Notes under the pieces: model-generated | What the model was told of the DNA's origin: nothing | Seen by the model: only the letters and a program-made list of their open reading frames with translations | The model's database searches: none | Assembly: GCF_024055575.1 (NCBI RefSeq) | Contig: NZ_JAMXOE010000008.1 | Span: 62,001-126,000 of the forward strand | Source of the DNA: Mucilaginibacter flavidus | GTDB lineage: Bacteria; Bacteroidota; Bacteroidia; Sphingobacteriales; Sphingobacteriaceae | DNA length: 64,000 nt | Direction of reading: 5' to 3' | Program-made: the position numbers and the translations under genes | In this document: positions 52,573 to 62,681 of the stretch, one piece after another | Layout: the number at the start of each line of letters is the position of its first letter | Numbering within the stretch: position 1 is the first letter of the stretch

Positions 52573-54498
52573 ATGAGAAGAAAATGCTTGTTTCTATTGG
52601 TCGCAGTTTTAGCAACCTATTCCTGCTCGAAAAACCAAATCGGTCCCAAATCAAATCCTCAAACCGATTCGTCACTTAAGTCCATCACATTCCCTTCAAT
52701 TGCACAATCCCTTAACGCAACCTATTACACGCAATCGAGTGTGATTAATATAGACGGTGCGCATAACATTACTATTAGCGGCAAAACAATCATTGGTGGG
52801 TCGGCCCCAGCTATCACCCTAACCAACTGTCACGACATACATATCACCCAAAATTCGTTATCTAATTCTACAAACGTTGGAATTTACCTATATCATTGCT
52901 ATAACATCACGGTCGACTATAATTATATAGCTAATGTTTCAACAGGCGTTTATGTCGATCATCCTACCGGCGGCGGGACCGTTGTTAACAATAATCAAAT
53001 GTTAAACATGGTTGGGCCTTTTCCCCGCGGGCAATTCGTACAGTTTAACACCGTAAAGGGTGACGGTAACCAAATTAAATACAATAAATTGCAAAATGTA
53101 TTAGGAAAAAGCTTCAGCCAGGAGGCGATAAATGTGTACATGTCTAATGGTACGGCCTCGAGCCCTATCGAAGTGGTTGGTAACTGGATAAGGGGCGGCG
53201 GCCCCGGTGGCGCCAGTGGCGGAATTCAGTTGGGTGACACGGGCGGTTCATATGAGGTGGCCTCCGACAATATTATCGTCGATCCCGGGCAAATGGGGCT
53301 GTCAATTTCCGGTGGCGACCATATTTCGTTTATTAACAATACAGTTTACGCCAAAGCGCAGTACTTTACCAATGTAGGTATTGTGGTCTGGGGCCAGGCA
53401 GGTTCTTCGGTTACCAATTCAACGGTTAGTGGCAATAAAATTAATTTTAAAAATTCAAGTAATGTTGAAAATGATAACTGGATAGCTTCCGGAAATCCGA
53501 CGCCTGCAGGATGGGGAACAAACTCATGGGGCGCAAGTATTAGTTCTACTATTCTGCCTTCAAATATAATTTCGGCATCCGCAGCAACTGCACCTTTGCA
53601 GGCTGCCAGCACTGGGAGTACATCAGGTTCCGGGACATTAACTTCCGGAACAGCCTCTGCACCTATCGTAATGAGCGGTAAAAATAATATTACCATAACA
53701 AGTCTTACAATTACCGGTGGCAGTTCCCCCTGTATTAAATTAACAAATTGTATGAATGTTTACATAACGCTTTGTAATCTTCAAAATTCAACCGATGTAG
53801 GTATCGAACTGAATAACTGCGCAAATGTGACAATTGAAAAAAACAATATTTCAAACGTGGCGGCAGGAATCGTCGCCAACAACTGTCCGAGTGGAGGTAT
53901 TAGTATTTATACCAACCAAATGCAGAACATGCAGGGCCCTGCGCATAGCGGCGCCTTTGTTCAGTTTGTTAACGTAAATGGCGGTAACAATAATATCAGC
54001 TATAACAAGCTTCAAAATGTTTTGGGGAGCAGCGATTCGCAAAACGAGATTGACCTGGTTAACAGTAATGGTACGTCCACTAATCCCATAACACTGGATG
54101 GTAACTGGATAAGAGGGGGCGGGCCAAATAGCTCCGGCGGCGGCATTTGCCTGGGTGAAGGCGGTGGATCATACCAACTGGCTAAAAATAACATTTTGGC
54201 TGACCCGGGACAATTCGGAATGGCTATAATTGGCGGTAGTCATATGTCGATTACTAATAACACGGTGTACGGCAAACGGCAGTCGTTCACCAATGTGGGT
54301 GTTTTTGTGTGGGGGCAAAATGGCGCTATTACAGGTAGCGTGGTTAGTGGTAATAAGGTCAATTTTACTAATAGTAGCAATTACGAAAACCATAAATGGC
54401 TGGCGGATGGGCAACCCGCGCCGTCCGGATGGGATTCAAACACCTGGGGAGCCGATATTGACGAGTCAGTATTACCTTCAAGCATAGTTTCTCTTTAA
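52573..54498 (+). CDS. Double beta-helix surface lipoprotein 3
   Basis: A 641-residue lipoprotein (lipobox in VLATYSC, Cys near residue 18). It has two beta-helix units in tandem, about residues 55-330 and 350-640, joined by a Ser/Thr-rich linker (STGSTSGSGTLTSGTASA). Each unit has the same landmarks: ITISGKTIIGGSAPAITLTNCHD or ITITSLTITGGSSPCIKLTNC, RGGGPGGASGGIQLGDTGGSY or RGGGPNSSGGGICLGEGGGSYQ, and PGQMGLSISGG or PGQFGMAIIGG. It therefore looks like a fusion or internal duplication of the one-helix proteins next to it. A strong terminator follows the stop. Confidence 0.87.
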   Translation: MRRKCLFLLVAVLATYSCSKNQIGPKSNPQTDSSLKSITFPSIAQSLNATYYTQSSVINIDGAHNITISGKTIIGGSAPAITLTNCHDIHITQNSLSNSTNVGIYLYHCYNITVDYNYIANVSTGVYVDHPTGGGTVVNNNQMLNMVGPFPRGQFVQFNTVKGDGNQIKYNKLQNVLGKSFSQEAINVYMSNGTASSPIEVVGNWIRGGGPGGASGGIQLGDTGGSYEVASDNIIVDPGQMGLSISGGDHISFINNTVYAKAQYFTNVGIVVWGQAGSSVTNSTVSGNKINFKNSSNVENDNWIASGNPTPAGWGTNSWGASISSTILPSNIISASAATAPLQAASTGSTSGSGTLTSGTASAPIVMSGKNNITITSLTITGGSSPCIKLTNCMNVYITLCNLQNSTDVGIELNNCANVTIEKNNISNVAAGIVANNCPSGGISIYTNQMQNMQGPAHSGAFVQFVNVNGGNNNISYNKLQNVLGSSDSQNEIDLVNSNGTSTNPITLDGNWIRGGGPNSSGGGICLGEGGGSYQLAKNNILADPGQFGMAIIGGSHMSITNNTVYGKRQSFTNVGVFVWGQNGAITGSVVSGNKVNFTNSSNYENHKWLADGQPAPSGWDSNTWGADIDESVLPSSIVSL

Positions 54499-54621
54499 AC
54501 CGGCTTGACCATAAGGGACGGCCGCGACTGATCCGGGGCAATAAATACCCAAGTTGACCTGTGAAACTGGGATAGGGTTATAATCTCGGTTTTAAAGAAA
54601 ATTATTTGCGAACGATAATTA

Positions 54622-54650
54622 AAAGCCGGGTACAAGCCCGGCTTTATTTT
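54622..54650 (+). terminator. Rho-independent terminator
   Basis: AAAGCCGGG and CCCGGCTTT pair around a six-base loop, followed by ATTTT, about 125 bases after the stop at 54498. Confidence 0.75.
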
Positions 54651-55118
54651 GAATAAATAGTTCTAAAATTGCTCGCAAATTTCAACAGCTCTTTTTTTGT
54701 TTTTTTAATGCAGTAATAAATAATAATTCGCTTCGAGCCGGACGAAAAATACGATAACATCAGCGTAGTGCACAGAAGGCTGGAGCCCATTGATTGAGTT
54801 TAAAACCTGAACTATCCAGGAAGTGAAGTATGTATTGCAGGTATTTTTTCAATACCACAACAGTTTGTCAGCTAATTTGCCTGATTATATTATAAATGTA
54901 TACGTAAAATTTGTTTTCGCGCAGGTTTTAACTGCGAATGTATTTGCTTTTCAGGTAATTAACTTTATTAGAAATTAAAACAACAGAAATGAATTTGTCT
55001 TAATCTTTACACAATTGATTTTCCTTAGTATTAAATATTGGTCACTATTTCTATTTTTTTGAACATTATATTTCAAACTTTCGTATAACACAGGCATAAT
55101 TATATGAGCAAAATTTTA

Positions 55119-55277
55119 ATGTTGAAAATATTTTTAAGGGCCTTAATGGTTGTAGTATTTATTGTTGCCTTCGTGGTCATCTTTTTACAGTGCCCGCTGC
55201 TGACATTATCTGCACTATGTCTGTCGTGGTTTGTATTAATGTTTCAGCTCGATCCGCCATCGCAATGGGGTAATTAA
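55119..55277 (+). CDS. Small membrane protein with DPPxxW tail, copy 2
   Basis: 52 residues from the ATG at 55119; an ATG at 55104 is also in frame and gives five more. Two hydrophobic stretches (ALMVVVFIVAFVVIFL and LTLSALCLSWFVLMF) precede the tail QLDPPSQWGN. Length, the MLK-x-F-x-RA start and MF-x-x-DPP-x-x-W end match copy 1 at 52253, although the DNA differs widely. A paralogous pair around one beta-helix gene supports it being real. The preceding 600 bases hold no gene that I can support. Confidence 0.6.
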   Translation: MLKIFLRALMVVVFIVAFVVIFLQCPLLTLSALCLSWFVLMFQLDPPSQWGN

Positions 55278-55934
55278 GACCTGTTGGGTTATTGGCTGTT
55301 TAGCGTATATGTGTGGTGTAATTCAACAGTCATTGCCATTATTCGCCAATGTGAATAAAAAAAAAGAAACTCTTCTATTTTTATTTTACGCAACATACTT
55401 TGCCTGCTTTTTAGCGCTATCCTTTATAAACCAAATATCCCACACAACCCAACCCAGTAATGTCGTTAATAAGTTCGCTAAATGATTAGCTTCCCTCCGT
55501 GAAAAAGATAACTCGATAGCTTTCAACTTGTAAACAGCGACTACAGAAAGGTTAAAGCTCTCTTTATAGCCTTCTGCCTGCCTGAAGCAGATGCCTGACA
55601 GCGCTATTTAATTCATACGAGACATCTCGTTTTACTAATTGTTTACCGTTAATTTTTCCCGGCCAGCTACGTCGTTAACGCCGCTTTTCTTCAATGGAAA
55701 CTGTTGATAACTGCTGTGGGGGAAAATTTGGAAATTTTGTGGAACACTTTTTGTATTCCTGTGTCAATAATTAACTAAATATAAAATCATTTAATAATAA
55801 GATATAATAATTTCAAATAATAAAAATGATTTTAATAATTGGGTTAATAAATTAGCAAATCGATGAAACGATGAGTTAAATGAAACTAAAAAAACAATCA
55901 CCCAATTACATTAACATAACCTACTATATCTGCC
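55278..55934. other. Intergenic stretch before the WecG gene
   Basis: On the minus strand an open frame from 55607 to 55386 reads protein-like (REANHLANLLTTLLGWVVWD and on to KKQAKYVA) but has no ATG; a TTG at 55526 is the only plausible start. It may be a remnant or a short gene. Otherwise AT-rich. Confidence 0.35.
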
Positions 55935-56702
55935 ATGTACTATCTACCAAATTCCTTTATGGGCTATAATCTGTTTAGCGGTAATTTAAATAGCATACCC
56001 GATTCAACCAAAACAGTTATCAATACTATTAATCAATATTCCTTTTGTGTTGCAGAACGCGATGAGGAATTTATGAAAGCACTTAAAAGCTCCGACATCC
56101 TTTTGCCCGATGGTATTGGAATAGTAGCAGCAGTAAAAAGCATCACCGGTTACAATTTAAAAAAGATATCAGGCACCGATCTTCACGAAAACCTGCTGGA
56201 AAGAATGGATGGCCGGAAAGGAAGATGTTTTTATCTGGGATCTAGCGAGAATACTTTGAATAAAATTAGAGAAAGGCTTACGGTTGAATATCCAAATATC
56301 ACATTCGAAACCTTTTCCCCAAGTTATAAAGATCAATTCAGTGAAAAAGAAAATAGCGAAATGATAGCGGCTATAAATGCATTTAAGCCTGACGTATTAT
56401 TTGTGGGTATGACTGCGCCCAAACAGGAGAAATGGGTGACAGCACATAAAACTGAAATCGACGCGAAAATTATTTGTTCTATCGGCGCGGTTTTCGATTT
56501 CTACGCGGGCACGGTTAAACGGCCTTCGGAATTCTGGATCAATCTCGGGCTCGAATGGTTTATACGTTTATGCAAAGAACCAAAAAGAATGTGGAAAAGA
56601 TACGTTTACTACGGTCCCATTTTTGCATGGGCGTTGCTGAAAGAAAAGTTAACAGCTGATTTGCAAGAAATGCCATTGATTTACAGCAAAGAACCTAAAT
56701 AG
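55935..56702 (+). CDS. WecG/TagA/CpsF-family glycosyltransferase
   Basis: A 255-residue cytosolic, membrane-associated enzyme that adds the second sugar (N-acetylmannosamine-type) to a lipid-linked intermediate. The family signature is visible: LLPDGIGIV near residue 55, RCFYLGSSENTLNKIRERL, KPDVLFVGMTAPKQEKWV and FDFYAGTVKRPSEFW. It is followed at 65 bases by the sugar phosphate transferase, which makes the first linkage. The order fits early repeat-unit assembly. Confidence 0.93.
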   Translation: MYYLPNSFMGYNLFSGNLNSIPDSTKTVINTINQYSFCVAERDEEFMKALKSSDILLPDGIGIVAAVKSITGYNLKKISGTDLHENLLERMDGRKGRCFYLGSSENTLNKIRERLTVEYPNITFETFSPSYKDQFSEKENSEMIAAINAFKPDVLFVGMTAPKQEKWVTAHKTEIDAKIICSIGAVFDFYAGTVKRPSEFWINLGLEWFIRLCKEPKRMWKRYVYYGPIFAWALLKEKLTADLQEMPLIYSKEPK

Positions 56703-56766
56703 CCTGTCTTGTTATATTGAAAATATTATGATAAAACTTTAAAAAAAATTCTAACAAAACATCGTC

Positions 56767-58143
56767 ATGAACCCCAAGAATCAAAGTTTGCAAAAATCGT
56801 TTTTAGCGTTAGCAGACCTCGTTGCATTAAATATCTTAAATCTTACTTTACTGTTTTATGTAAACAAACACACAACAGATCTCTACCTTTTTACCATATT
56901 CTGCATCTTTTCCAACCTCGTATGGATGATTTGTTCTTATTCATCGGCGATGTATCAAAATAACAAGTTATCAAATTTTAGGCGGTTAGCGACAAAGACG
57001 TTGGGCGCCTTCATTTTTTATAACTGTTTTTTAATAGTCTTTGCCTATGTGGGGTTGCACAAATTTACGAATACCTACATCATTTTTGATCAATTTGGTT
57101 TTGCCTTATTCTTACTCATAAGTCGCTTGTCATATATTCTATTTATGAACTATCTTTTAAATACTAGTGAATACAGGAAAAAGATTGCATTTATAGGCTC
57201 TAATAAAAACGTAACAAGACTTATCGAGCATTTCAGGGAAAATCACGGTTCGACGGTCATTGCCGGTATTTTCGGCGAAAGTAGCGACAATAATCAGGGT
57301 ATACCACTTTTGGGAGCAATTAAGGATTGCGTGAGTTATGCAGTGGAGAATAAAATAAACGAAATTTACTCCACTTTGTCGCCAACCACATATCCGGCCC
57401 TTTACCAACTTGCCGAAACTGCAGAGAAATCATTTATTAGGTTCAAATTCGTACCTGATTTGACTGAATTTGCCGGACAAACAGGCCGAATCGAATTTAT
57501 TGAAGACACACCTGTGATATCGCTGCGAAATGAACCACTAGCTGATGTATCCGGCCAGGTAGTAAAAAGGTTATTTGACATGGTATTTTCGAGTTTGGTG
57601 ACAATATTCATCCTTTCATGGCTTATTCCCATTCTTGCGATATTAATAAAGCTCGACTCAAAAGGGCCGGTATTCTTTACCCAGTTACGTTCTGGAAAGA
57701 ACAACGTTCCCTTCAAGGTTCTGAAATTAAGAACCTTGAGCGTAAACCCGGATGCTGACAGCGTGCAGGTTAGCCGCGGCGACAGCAGGATCACCAGGCT
57801 TGGCGCCTTCTTACGAAAATCGAACCTTGATGAGTTACCGCAATTTTTGAACGTATTAGTCGGCGATATGTCAGTTGTCGGGTCGCGCCCGCACATGTTA
57901 AAACACACGCTGGAGTATTCCCAGCTTTTTGATAATTACATGCTCCGTCATTACACAAAACCGGGAATTACCGGTTGGGCCCAGGTGAACGGCTACAGGG
58001 GCGAAATAAAGGAGCCTGAACAATTAAGAAAGCGTATCGAATACGATTTGTGGTATGCCGAGAATTGGAATATTTGGCTTGACTTTAAAATTGTTTACTT
58101 AACCGCATTTAAAACGTTAAGCGGCGATGAAAATGCGTTTTAA
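56767..58143 (+). CDS. WcaJ-type polyprenyl glycosylphosphotransferase
   Basis: A 458-residue membrane enzyme of the initiating phosphoglycosyltransferase group. Four or five N-terminal helices and a nucleotide-sugar-like middle domain (KKIAFIGSNKN) precede the catalytic domain, which has KRLFDMVFSSLV, GPVFFTQLRSGKNNVPFKVLKLRTL (transferase signature), LDELPQFLNVLVGDMSVVGSRP and KPGITGWAQVNGYRGE. It transfers a sugar phosphate to undecaprenyl phosphate and starts the repeat unit. The stop is about 205 bases before gmd. Confidence 0.93.
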   Translation: MNPKNQSLQKSFLALADLVALNILNLTLLFYVNKHTTDLYLFTIFCIFSNLVWMICSYSSAMYQNNKLSNFRRLATKTLGAFIFYNCFLIVFAYVGLHKFTNTYIIFDQFGFALFLLISRLSYILFMNYLLNTSEYRKKIAFIGSNKNVTRLIEHFRENHGSTVIAGIFGESSDNNQGIPLLGAIKDCVSYAVENKINEIYSTLSPTTYPALYQLAETAEKSFIRFKFVPDLTEFAGQTGRIEFIEDTPVISLRNEPLADVSGQVVKRLFDMVFSSLVTIFILSWLIPILAILIKLDSKGPVFFTQLRSGKNNVPFKVLKLRTLSVNPDADSVQVSRGDSRITRLGAFLRKSNLDELPQFLNVLVGDMSVVGSRPHMLKHTLEYSQLFDNYMLRHYTKPGITGWAQVNGYRGEIKEPEQLRKRIEYDLWYAENWNIWLDFKIVYLTAFKTLSGDENAF

Positions 58144-58348
58144 TAAGTAGACTGCCATTATTGTTTATTCCCTTATCATCAAAACATGCTTATCCCCCAA
58201 TTTTGCATACGTGGAATTGCAAAGCCGGCGATTAGTGATTTTGTAAAAATAATATTGTTTACGTTAAAACAATTACCTAAGTATATAGGTATATGTATTG
58301 TTTATAAAATAATTTATTTTAAGATAGAAAAAATTACACAAAATAAAA

Positions 58349-59464
58349 ATGAGTAAAGTAGCATTAATCACGGGCATAACCGGGCAGGACGGCGCATATT
58401 TAGCGGAATTCCTACTGCAGAAAGGTTATATAGTACATGGCGTTAAAAGACGAAGCTCCCTGTTTAATACCGATAGGATTGACCATTTATACGAAGATCC
58501 GCATGAGCCCAACCGGAATTTTATTTTGCATTTCGGTGACCTGTCCGATTCGACAAACCTCATCAGGATTATTCAGCAAGTGCAGCCCGACGAAATATAT
58601 AATTTGGGCGCGATGTCTCACGTTAAAGTGAGTTTCGATACGCCGGAATATACAGCAAATGTTGACGGTATAGGCACGCTGCGCGTTTTAGAGGCGGTAA
58701 GGATTTTGGGGTTGGCTAAAAAAACCAAAATATACCAAGCTTCCACTTCTGAATTGTATGGTTTGGTGCAGGCTGTTCCTCAGAGCGAAACAACGCCGTT
58801 TTATCCCCGTTCACCTTATGCGGTTGCAAAACTTTACGGCTATTGGATTACTGTAAATTATAGAGAGGCATACGGCTTGTTTGCGTGTAATGGCATATTA
58901 TTTAACCACGAAAGTCCGTTGCGCGGGGAAACCTTCGTTACCCGCAAGATCTCGAGGGGCGCGGCGAAAATTGCGATGGGTTTGCAGGAGAAGCTTTACC
59001 TGGGTAACCTTGACGCAAAACGCGATTGGGGACATGCCAAAGACTACGTGGAAGCCATGTATTTAATACTGCAACAGGACACACCGGAAGATTTTGTTAT
59101 TGCAACAGGTATTACAACTACCGTAAGGGAATTTGTAAGGTTAGCCTTTGAAGTGCTGGGTATTTCTATTGATTTCCGGGGCGAAGGGGTTGATGAAAAA
59201 GGTTATGTCGCCGCTTGCAGCAATCCTGACTATTTACTGGCCGAAGGTACAGAAGTAATCTGCGTGGACAGCAAATATTTCCGTCCGACAGAAGTTGATC
59301 TCTTAATTGGCGACCCCACAAAGTGCCAGCAAAAATTAGGATGGAAGCCAAAGTACGATTTGAAAGGTTTGGTAAATGAAATGGTCAATGCGGATGTTGA
59401 GTTATTTGAGAGAGAAAAATTGCTGAAGAATTCAGGCTTTCTTATTAAAAATCAATACGAGTAG
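58349..59464 (+). CDS. gmd: GDP-mannose 4,6-dehydratase
   Basis: A 371-residue NADP-dependent dehydratase converting GDP-mannose to GDP-4-keto-6-deoxymannose. The nucleotide motif [14 protein letters not shown] is at the start, and the active site reads STSELYG with [15 protein letters not shown] (Tyr-x-x-x-Lys). [18 protein letters not shown] and the [19 protein letters not shown] block are diagnostic. The next enzyme for GDP-fucose is the frameshifted fucose synthase at 45931. If that gene is dead, another use of the intermediate (for example GDP-rhamnose) would be needed. Confidence 0.96.
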   Translation: MSKVALITGITGQDGAYLAEFLLQKGYIVHGVKRRSSLFNTDRIDHLYEDPHEPNRNFILHFGDLSDSTNLIRIIQQVQPDEIYNLGAMSHVKVSFDTPEYTANVDGIGTLRVLEAVRILGLAKKTKIYQASTSELYGLVQAVPQSETTPFYPRSPYAVAKLYGYWITVNYREAYGLFACNGILFNHESPLRGETFVTRKISRGAAKIAMGLQEKLYLGNLDAKRDWGHAKDYVEAMYLILQQDTPEDFVIATGITTTVREFVRLAFEVLGISIDFRGEGVDEKGYVAACSNPDYLLAEGTEVICVDSKYFRPTEVDLLIGDPTKCQQKLGWKPKYDLKGLVNEMVNADVELFEREKLLKNSGFLIKNQYE

Positions 59465-59516
59465 TAAAAAACGCGCAAATTATTTTTCTGCAATTATTAC
59501 ATTATTATTTACACGC

Positions 59517-62228
59517 ATGTTAACTGCTATCTTAAATACCAACACTGATGACGATCACCTTATAAGCGATTTCAATAACACCATCGTTCCGTATCCCAAA
59601 GAAAAAACGATCTTCCAGCCATTTGAAGAGCAGGTGCTTCGTTCACCTGATTCAATCGCTTTACGAAAAGGCCAGCACAGCCTTACTTACCAGGAATTAA
59701 ACCATGCTGCAAATCGTTTAGCGCATTTTCTTATCGGGAATGGTATAGTCCCTGGGACAAACGTAGGCCTTCTTGTGTCACGCGGTTTCGACATGATAAC
59801 CGGAATGTTGGGTATATTAAAAGCCGGGGCTGCCTATGTGCCAATCGATCCGGAATACCCGGTAGACAGGCAGGAATACATCGTCAGGCAGTCGGGATTG
59901 AGACTTGTAGTAGCAGACAAAGCTTACCCCTTAAAAAATGTAATTGGCCCCGAAAAACTTTTGCTCATTGGTGAAAGCGAACAAAATACGTTTATAAATA
60001 CTAATCCGAACCTGGTTATAGATAGCTCGCAACTGGCCTATACTATTTATACCTCGGGTTCCACTGGCCGTCCTAAAGGCGTTATGATTGTGCACCATTC
60101 GGCTATCAATTTAATTTCGTGGGTTAATGAGCGTTTTAGCATTGGCTCCGACGACAGTCTTTTGTTTATTACGTCAATGTGTTTTGATCTGTCGGTATAT
60201 GATATTTTTGGCATGTTGGCGGCCGGGGGCAAGGTGGTAATTGCTGAAAATGCCGAGATTCAAGATGTCAGGGTACTCCAGGATATGCTTGTTCGGTACA
60301 ACATAACTTTTTGGGACTCAGTACCAACAACATTGGACTACCTGGTCAGGAACCTGGAACAAGATCGAAAGGGGTATCGCTACAATGGGTTGAAAACAAT
60401 TTTTATGAGTGGCGACTGGATCCCTGTGAGCTTACCCTCCCGCATAAAGAAGTTTTTTCCGGAGACCCAGGTTGTTAGCCTCGGCGGTGCAACCGAGGCA
60501 ACTGTTTGGTCAAATTATTTTATAGTTGAACAAACAAAAAAGGATTGGAAAAGCATTCCTTACGGGCGACCTATAAACAATAATTTCTTTTACATACTCG
60601 ATGACAACTTAAGCCCGGTACAGATGGGCGAAACAGGAGACTTATACATTGGTGGTGCAGGTGTTGCCTGCGGCTATGCTAACGATCCCGAGAAAACTGA
60701 TGCGTCATTTATGCCTGATCCGTTTAACGATACGGCTGGCGGGATGATGTACCGAACCGGCGATTTGGGGAGAATGATGCCTGATTACAATATGGAATTT
60801 TTAGGCAGAAAAGATAACCAGGTTAAGATAAACGGATTCCGTGTTGAGTTAGGCGAAATTGAAAGCGTTCTGAATAGCTGTGAAGCCGTTTACAATGCTA
60901 TAGTGCTGGCAAATGAAGGAACAGATGGCAATAAAAGATTGGTAGCTTATGTTATGCCCAAGGGACGGTTTGAAAAGCAGCTATTTGCGGATTTTTTAAG
61001 AACCAAGCTGCCTGAGTATATGATACCAGGTACATGGGTGGAATTGGAAAGTCTGCCATTAAATTCAAACGGCAAAATAGACAGAAAAGCATTGCCCGAA
61101 CACCGGGAAGTACATGATGCGAGAAAAATTCTTTTGGAGCCTGCCACCGAAACAGAAAAAATGCTGACAGTTATCTGGAAGGGTTGCATAGGGATTAGTG
61201 AATGCAGTATTGACGATAACTTTTTTGCGTTGGGGGGCCACTCGCTGATGGCAGTTCAAATCCTATCAAAAATTGAAAAAAAGATAGGAAAAAAAATGCA
61301 GTTGGCAGTTCTTTTTAAGCATCCGGATATCCGTTCATTAGCAGCCTTTATAGAGAATGAAAAAAAGGAGATAATTTATAAATCCCTGGTTGCTATCAAA
61401 CCGTCAGGAAGCAAAACCCCTTTGTACATCATCCATGGTGAGGGTTTAAACGTGCTCAATTTTAGCAGCCTGGCTGAATATATGGACGAAGAACGACCAA
61501 TATTTGGATTACAAGCGCGAGCGTTAAATGGCGAAGATGCGCCGGAGGAAACGATACAACAGATAGCAGCATATTACCTGGGCGAAATATTGCAACATAA
61601 TCCCAATGGCCCTTACTTAATCGCAGGCTATTCTTTCGGGGGCTATGTGGCGGTTGAAATAGAAAAGCAAATGGAGGCTATGGGTAAAACTATCCAGATG
61701 CTTATTATGTTTGATACTGATGCTGAGAAGACGGAATATAAAGATTGGTATTATCTTTTTCCAAGAAAGGTAAAAAGGAATTTTCCCATCTTCATATCCT
61801 TCCTTAAGTCGGTTTTGAAACACCCTGTCGCAACATTTAAAAGGCAGTTTGCAAACCATCCACCCAGTTTTCTGTCAAACTACTTTTATAGAAAGGATTC
61901 AAAAGGCTTTTTTCAACTAATTAAAAAAATAAAGGAAAAGCATTTGGTAGCATTCCGGAACTATAAAATGGAGCCGTTCAACAATAAAGTTTACCTGTTT
62001 AAAGCAAAAATTTGCGTTCATTATGTTAATGATGCCGCCTTTCTTGGCTGGAAAAATTACGCTAAAAAGGACGTGGAACTTTTTGAAGTACCCGGCGACC
62101 ACCTTTCCATGTTGTTAACGCCTCAGGTGGAACAGTTCGCCGGTGTATTAGAAAAAACGTTAGACAAATATGATGGCGCTGGCCGCGAACTGAAACACTA
62201 TAATGGAATGCACATTGTTAACGCATAA
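59517..62228 (+). CDS. One-module NRPS-like protein: adenylation, carrier, thioesterase
   Basis: A 903-residue protein in order A (about 20-520), PCP (about 565-635), TE (about 650-890). The A domain has YTSGSTGRPKGVMI (A3), FDLSVYDIFG (A4), SLGGATEATVWSNYF (A5), RTGDLGRMMPD, GRKDNQVKINGFRVELGEIE (A7-A8) and NSNGKIDRKAL with the A10 lysine. The PCP has FFALGGHSLMAVQIL with its phosphopantetheine serine. The thioesterase has AGYSFGGYVAVEIE (nucleophile) and a GDHLSMLL histidine. There is no condensation domain. The SGDWIP and GGATEAxxWS wording and D-L-Y at the first pocket positions suggest a cysteine-like substrate, weakly. A GNAT gene follows 12 bases on. Confidence 0.9.
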   Translation: MLTAILNTNTDDDHLISDFNNTIVPYPKEKTIFQPFEEQVLRSPDSIALRKGQHSLTYQELNHAANRLAHFLIGNGIVPGTNVGLLVSRGFDMITGMLGILKAGAAYVPIDPEYPVDRQEYIVRQSGLRLVVADKAYPLKNVIGPEKLLLIGESEQNTFINTNPNLVIDSSQLAYTIYTSGSTGRPKGVMIVHHSAINLISWVNERFSIGSDDSLLFITSMCFDLSVYDIFGMLAAGGKVVIAENAEIQDVRVLQDMLVRYNITFWDSVPTTLDYLVRNLEQDRKGYRYNGLKTIFMSGDWIPVSLPSRIKKFFPETQVVSLGGATEATVWSNYFIVEQTKKDWKSIPYGRPINNNFFYILDDNLSPVQMGETGDLYIGGAGVACGYANDPEKTDASFMPDPFNDTAGGMMYRTGDLGRMMPDYNMEFLGRKDNQVKINGFRVELGEIESVLNSCEAVYNAIVLANEGTDGNKRLVAYVMPKGRFEKQLFADFLRTKLPEYMIPGTWVELESLPLNSNGKIDRKALPEHREVHDARKILLEPATETEKMLTVIWKGCIGISECSIDDNFFALGGHSLMAVQILSKIEKKIGKKMQLAVLFKHPDIRSLAAFIENEKKEIIYKSLVAIKPSGSKTPLYIIHGEGLNVLNFSSLAEYMDEERPIFGLQARALNGEDAPEETIQQIAAYYLGEILQHNPNGPYLIAGYSFGGYVAVEIEKQMEAMGKTIQMLIMFDTDAEKTEYKDWYYLFPRKVKRNFPIFISFLKSVLKHPVATFKRQFANHPPSFLSNYFYRKDSKGFFQLIKKIKEKHLVAFRNYKMEPFNNKVYLFKAKICVHYVNDAAFLGWKNYAKKDVELFEVPGDHLSMLLTPQVEQFAGVLEKTLDKYDGAGRELKHYNGMHIVNA

Positions 62229-62240
62229 TATTAAATCAAA

Positions 62241-62681
62241 ATGATTGTACCCATTACCACAGGAAATTTTGACGACTGTGTTTTAGCTTATTTAAAGGCA
62301 TATAACTGCCCCCCATGGAACTATCATTGGACCCACGAAAAGGCCAATGAGTACCTTTTGGAATATATGAGTTGTAAGCAATTTGTGGGCTTTGCTTTAT
62401 ACGAAGAAAATACGGTTGTTGCGGCAGTATTTGCCCACGGTAAAACATGGTGGACTGACAAACAGCTTATGATAGACGAATTTTTTGTTTCACGTGAAAA
62501 ACAAAGGATGGGTTATGGCCAGCAAATGTTGGCGCACTGCGATAAGTATGCGTCTGCCAATCAAATCAGTTCAGTTGTGTTAATGACGAGTAAATATATG
62601 CCCTCCTATAAATTTTATGATAAGTCGGGATATACAACCGCAGAACAATATGTTTTTATGTTTAAGCAACTTCAAGGTTAA
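62241..62681 (+). CDS. GNAT-family N-acetyltransferase
   Basis: A 146-residue GNAT protein. The acetyl-CoA pyrophosphate loop reads REKQRMGYGQQML after the strand IDEFFVS, which matches motif A (R/Q-x-x-G-x-G). Motif B is near KFYDKSGYTTAEQYV, as in many small aminoglycoside- or amino-acid-type GNATs. The acceptor is unknown. It starts 12 bases after the NRPS-like gene, so the two probably form a unit, for example acylating the amino acid or sugar that the NRPS-like protein handles. Confidence 0.88.
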   Translation: MIVPITTGNFDDCVLAYLKAYNCPPWNYHWTHEKANEYLLEYMSCKQFVGFALYEENTVVAAVFAHGKTWWTDKQLMIDEFFVSREKQRMGYGQQMLAHCDKYASANQISSVVLMTSKYMPSYKFYDKSGYTTAEQYVFMFKQLQG

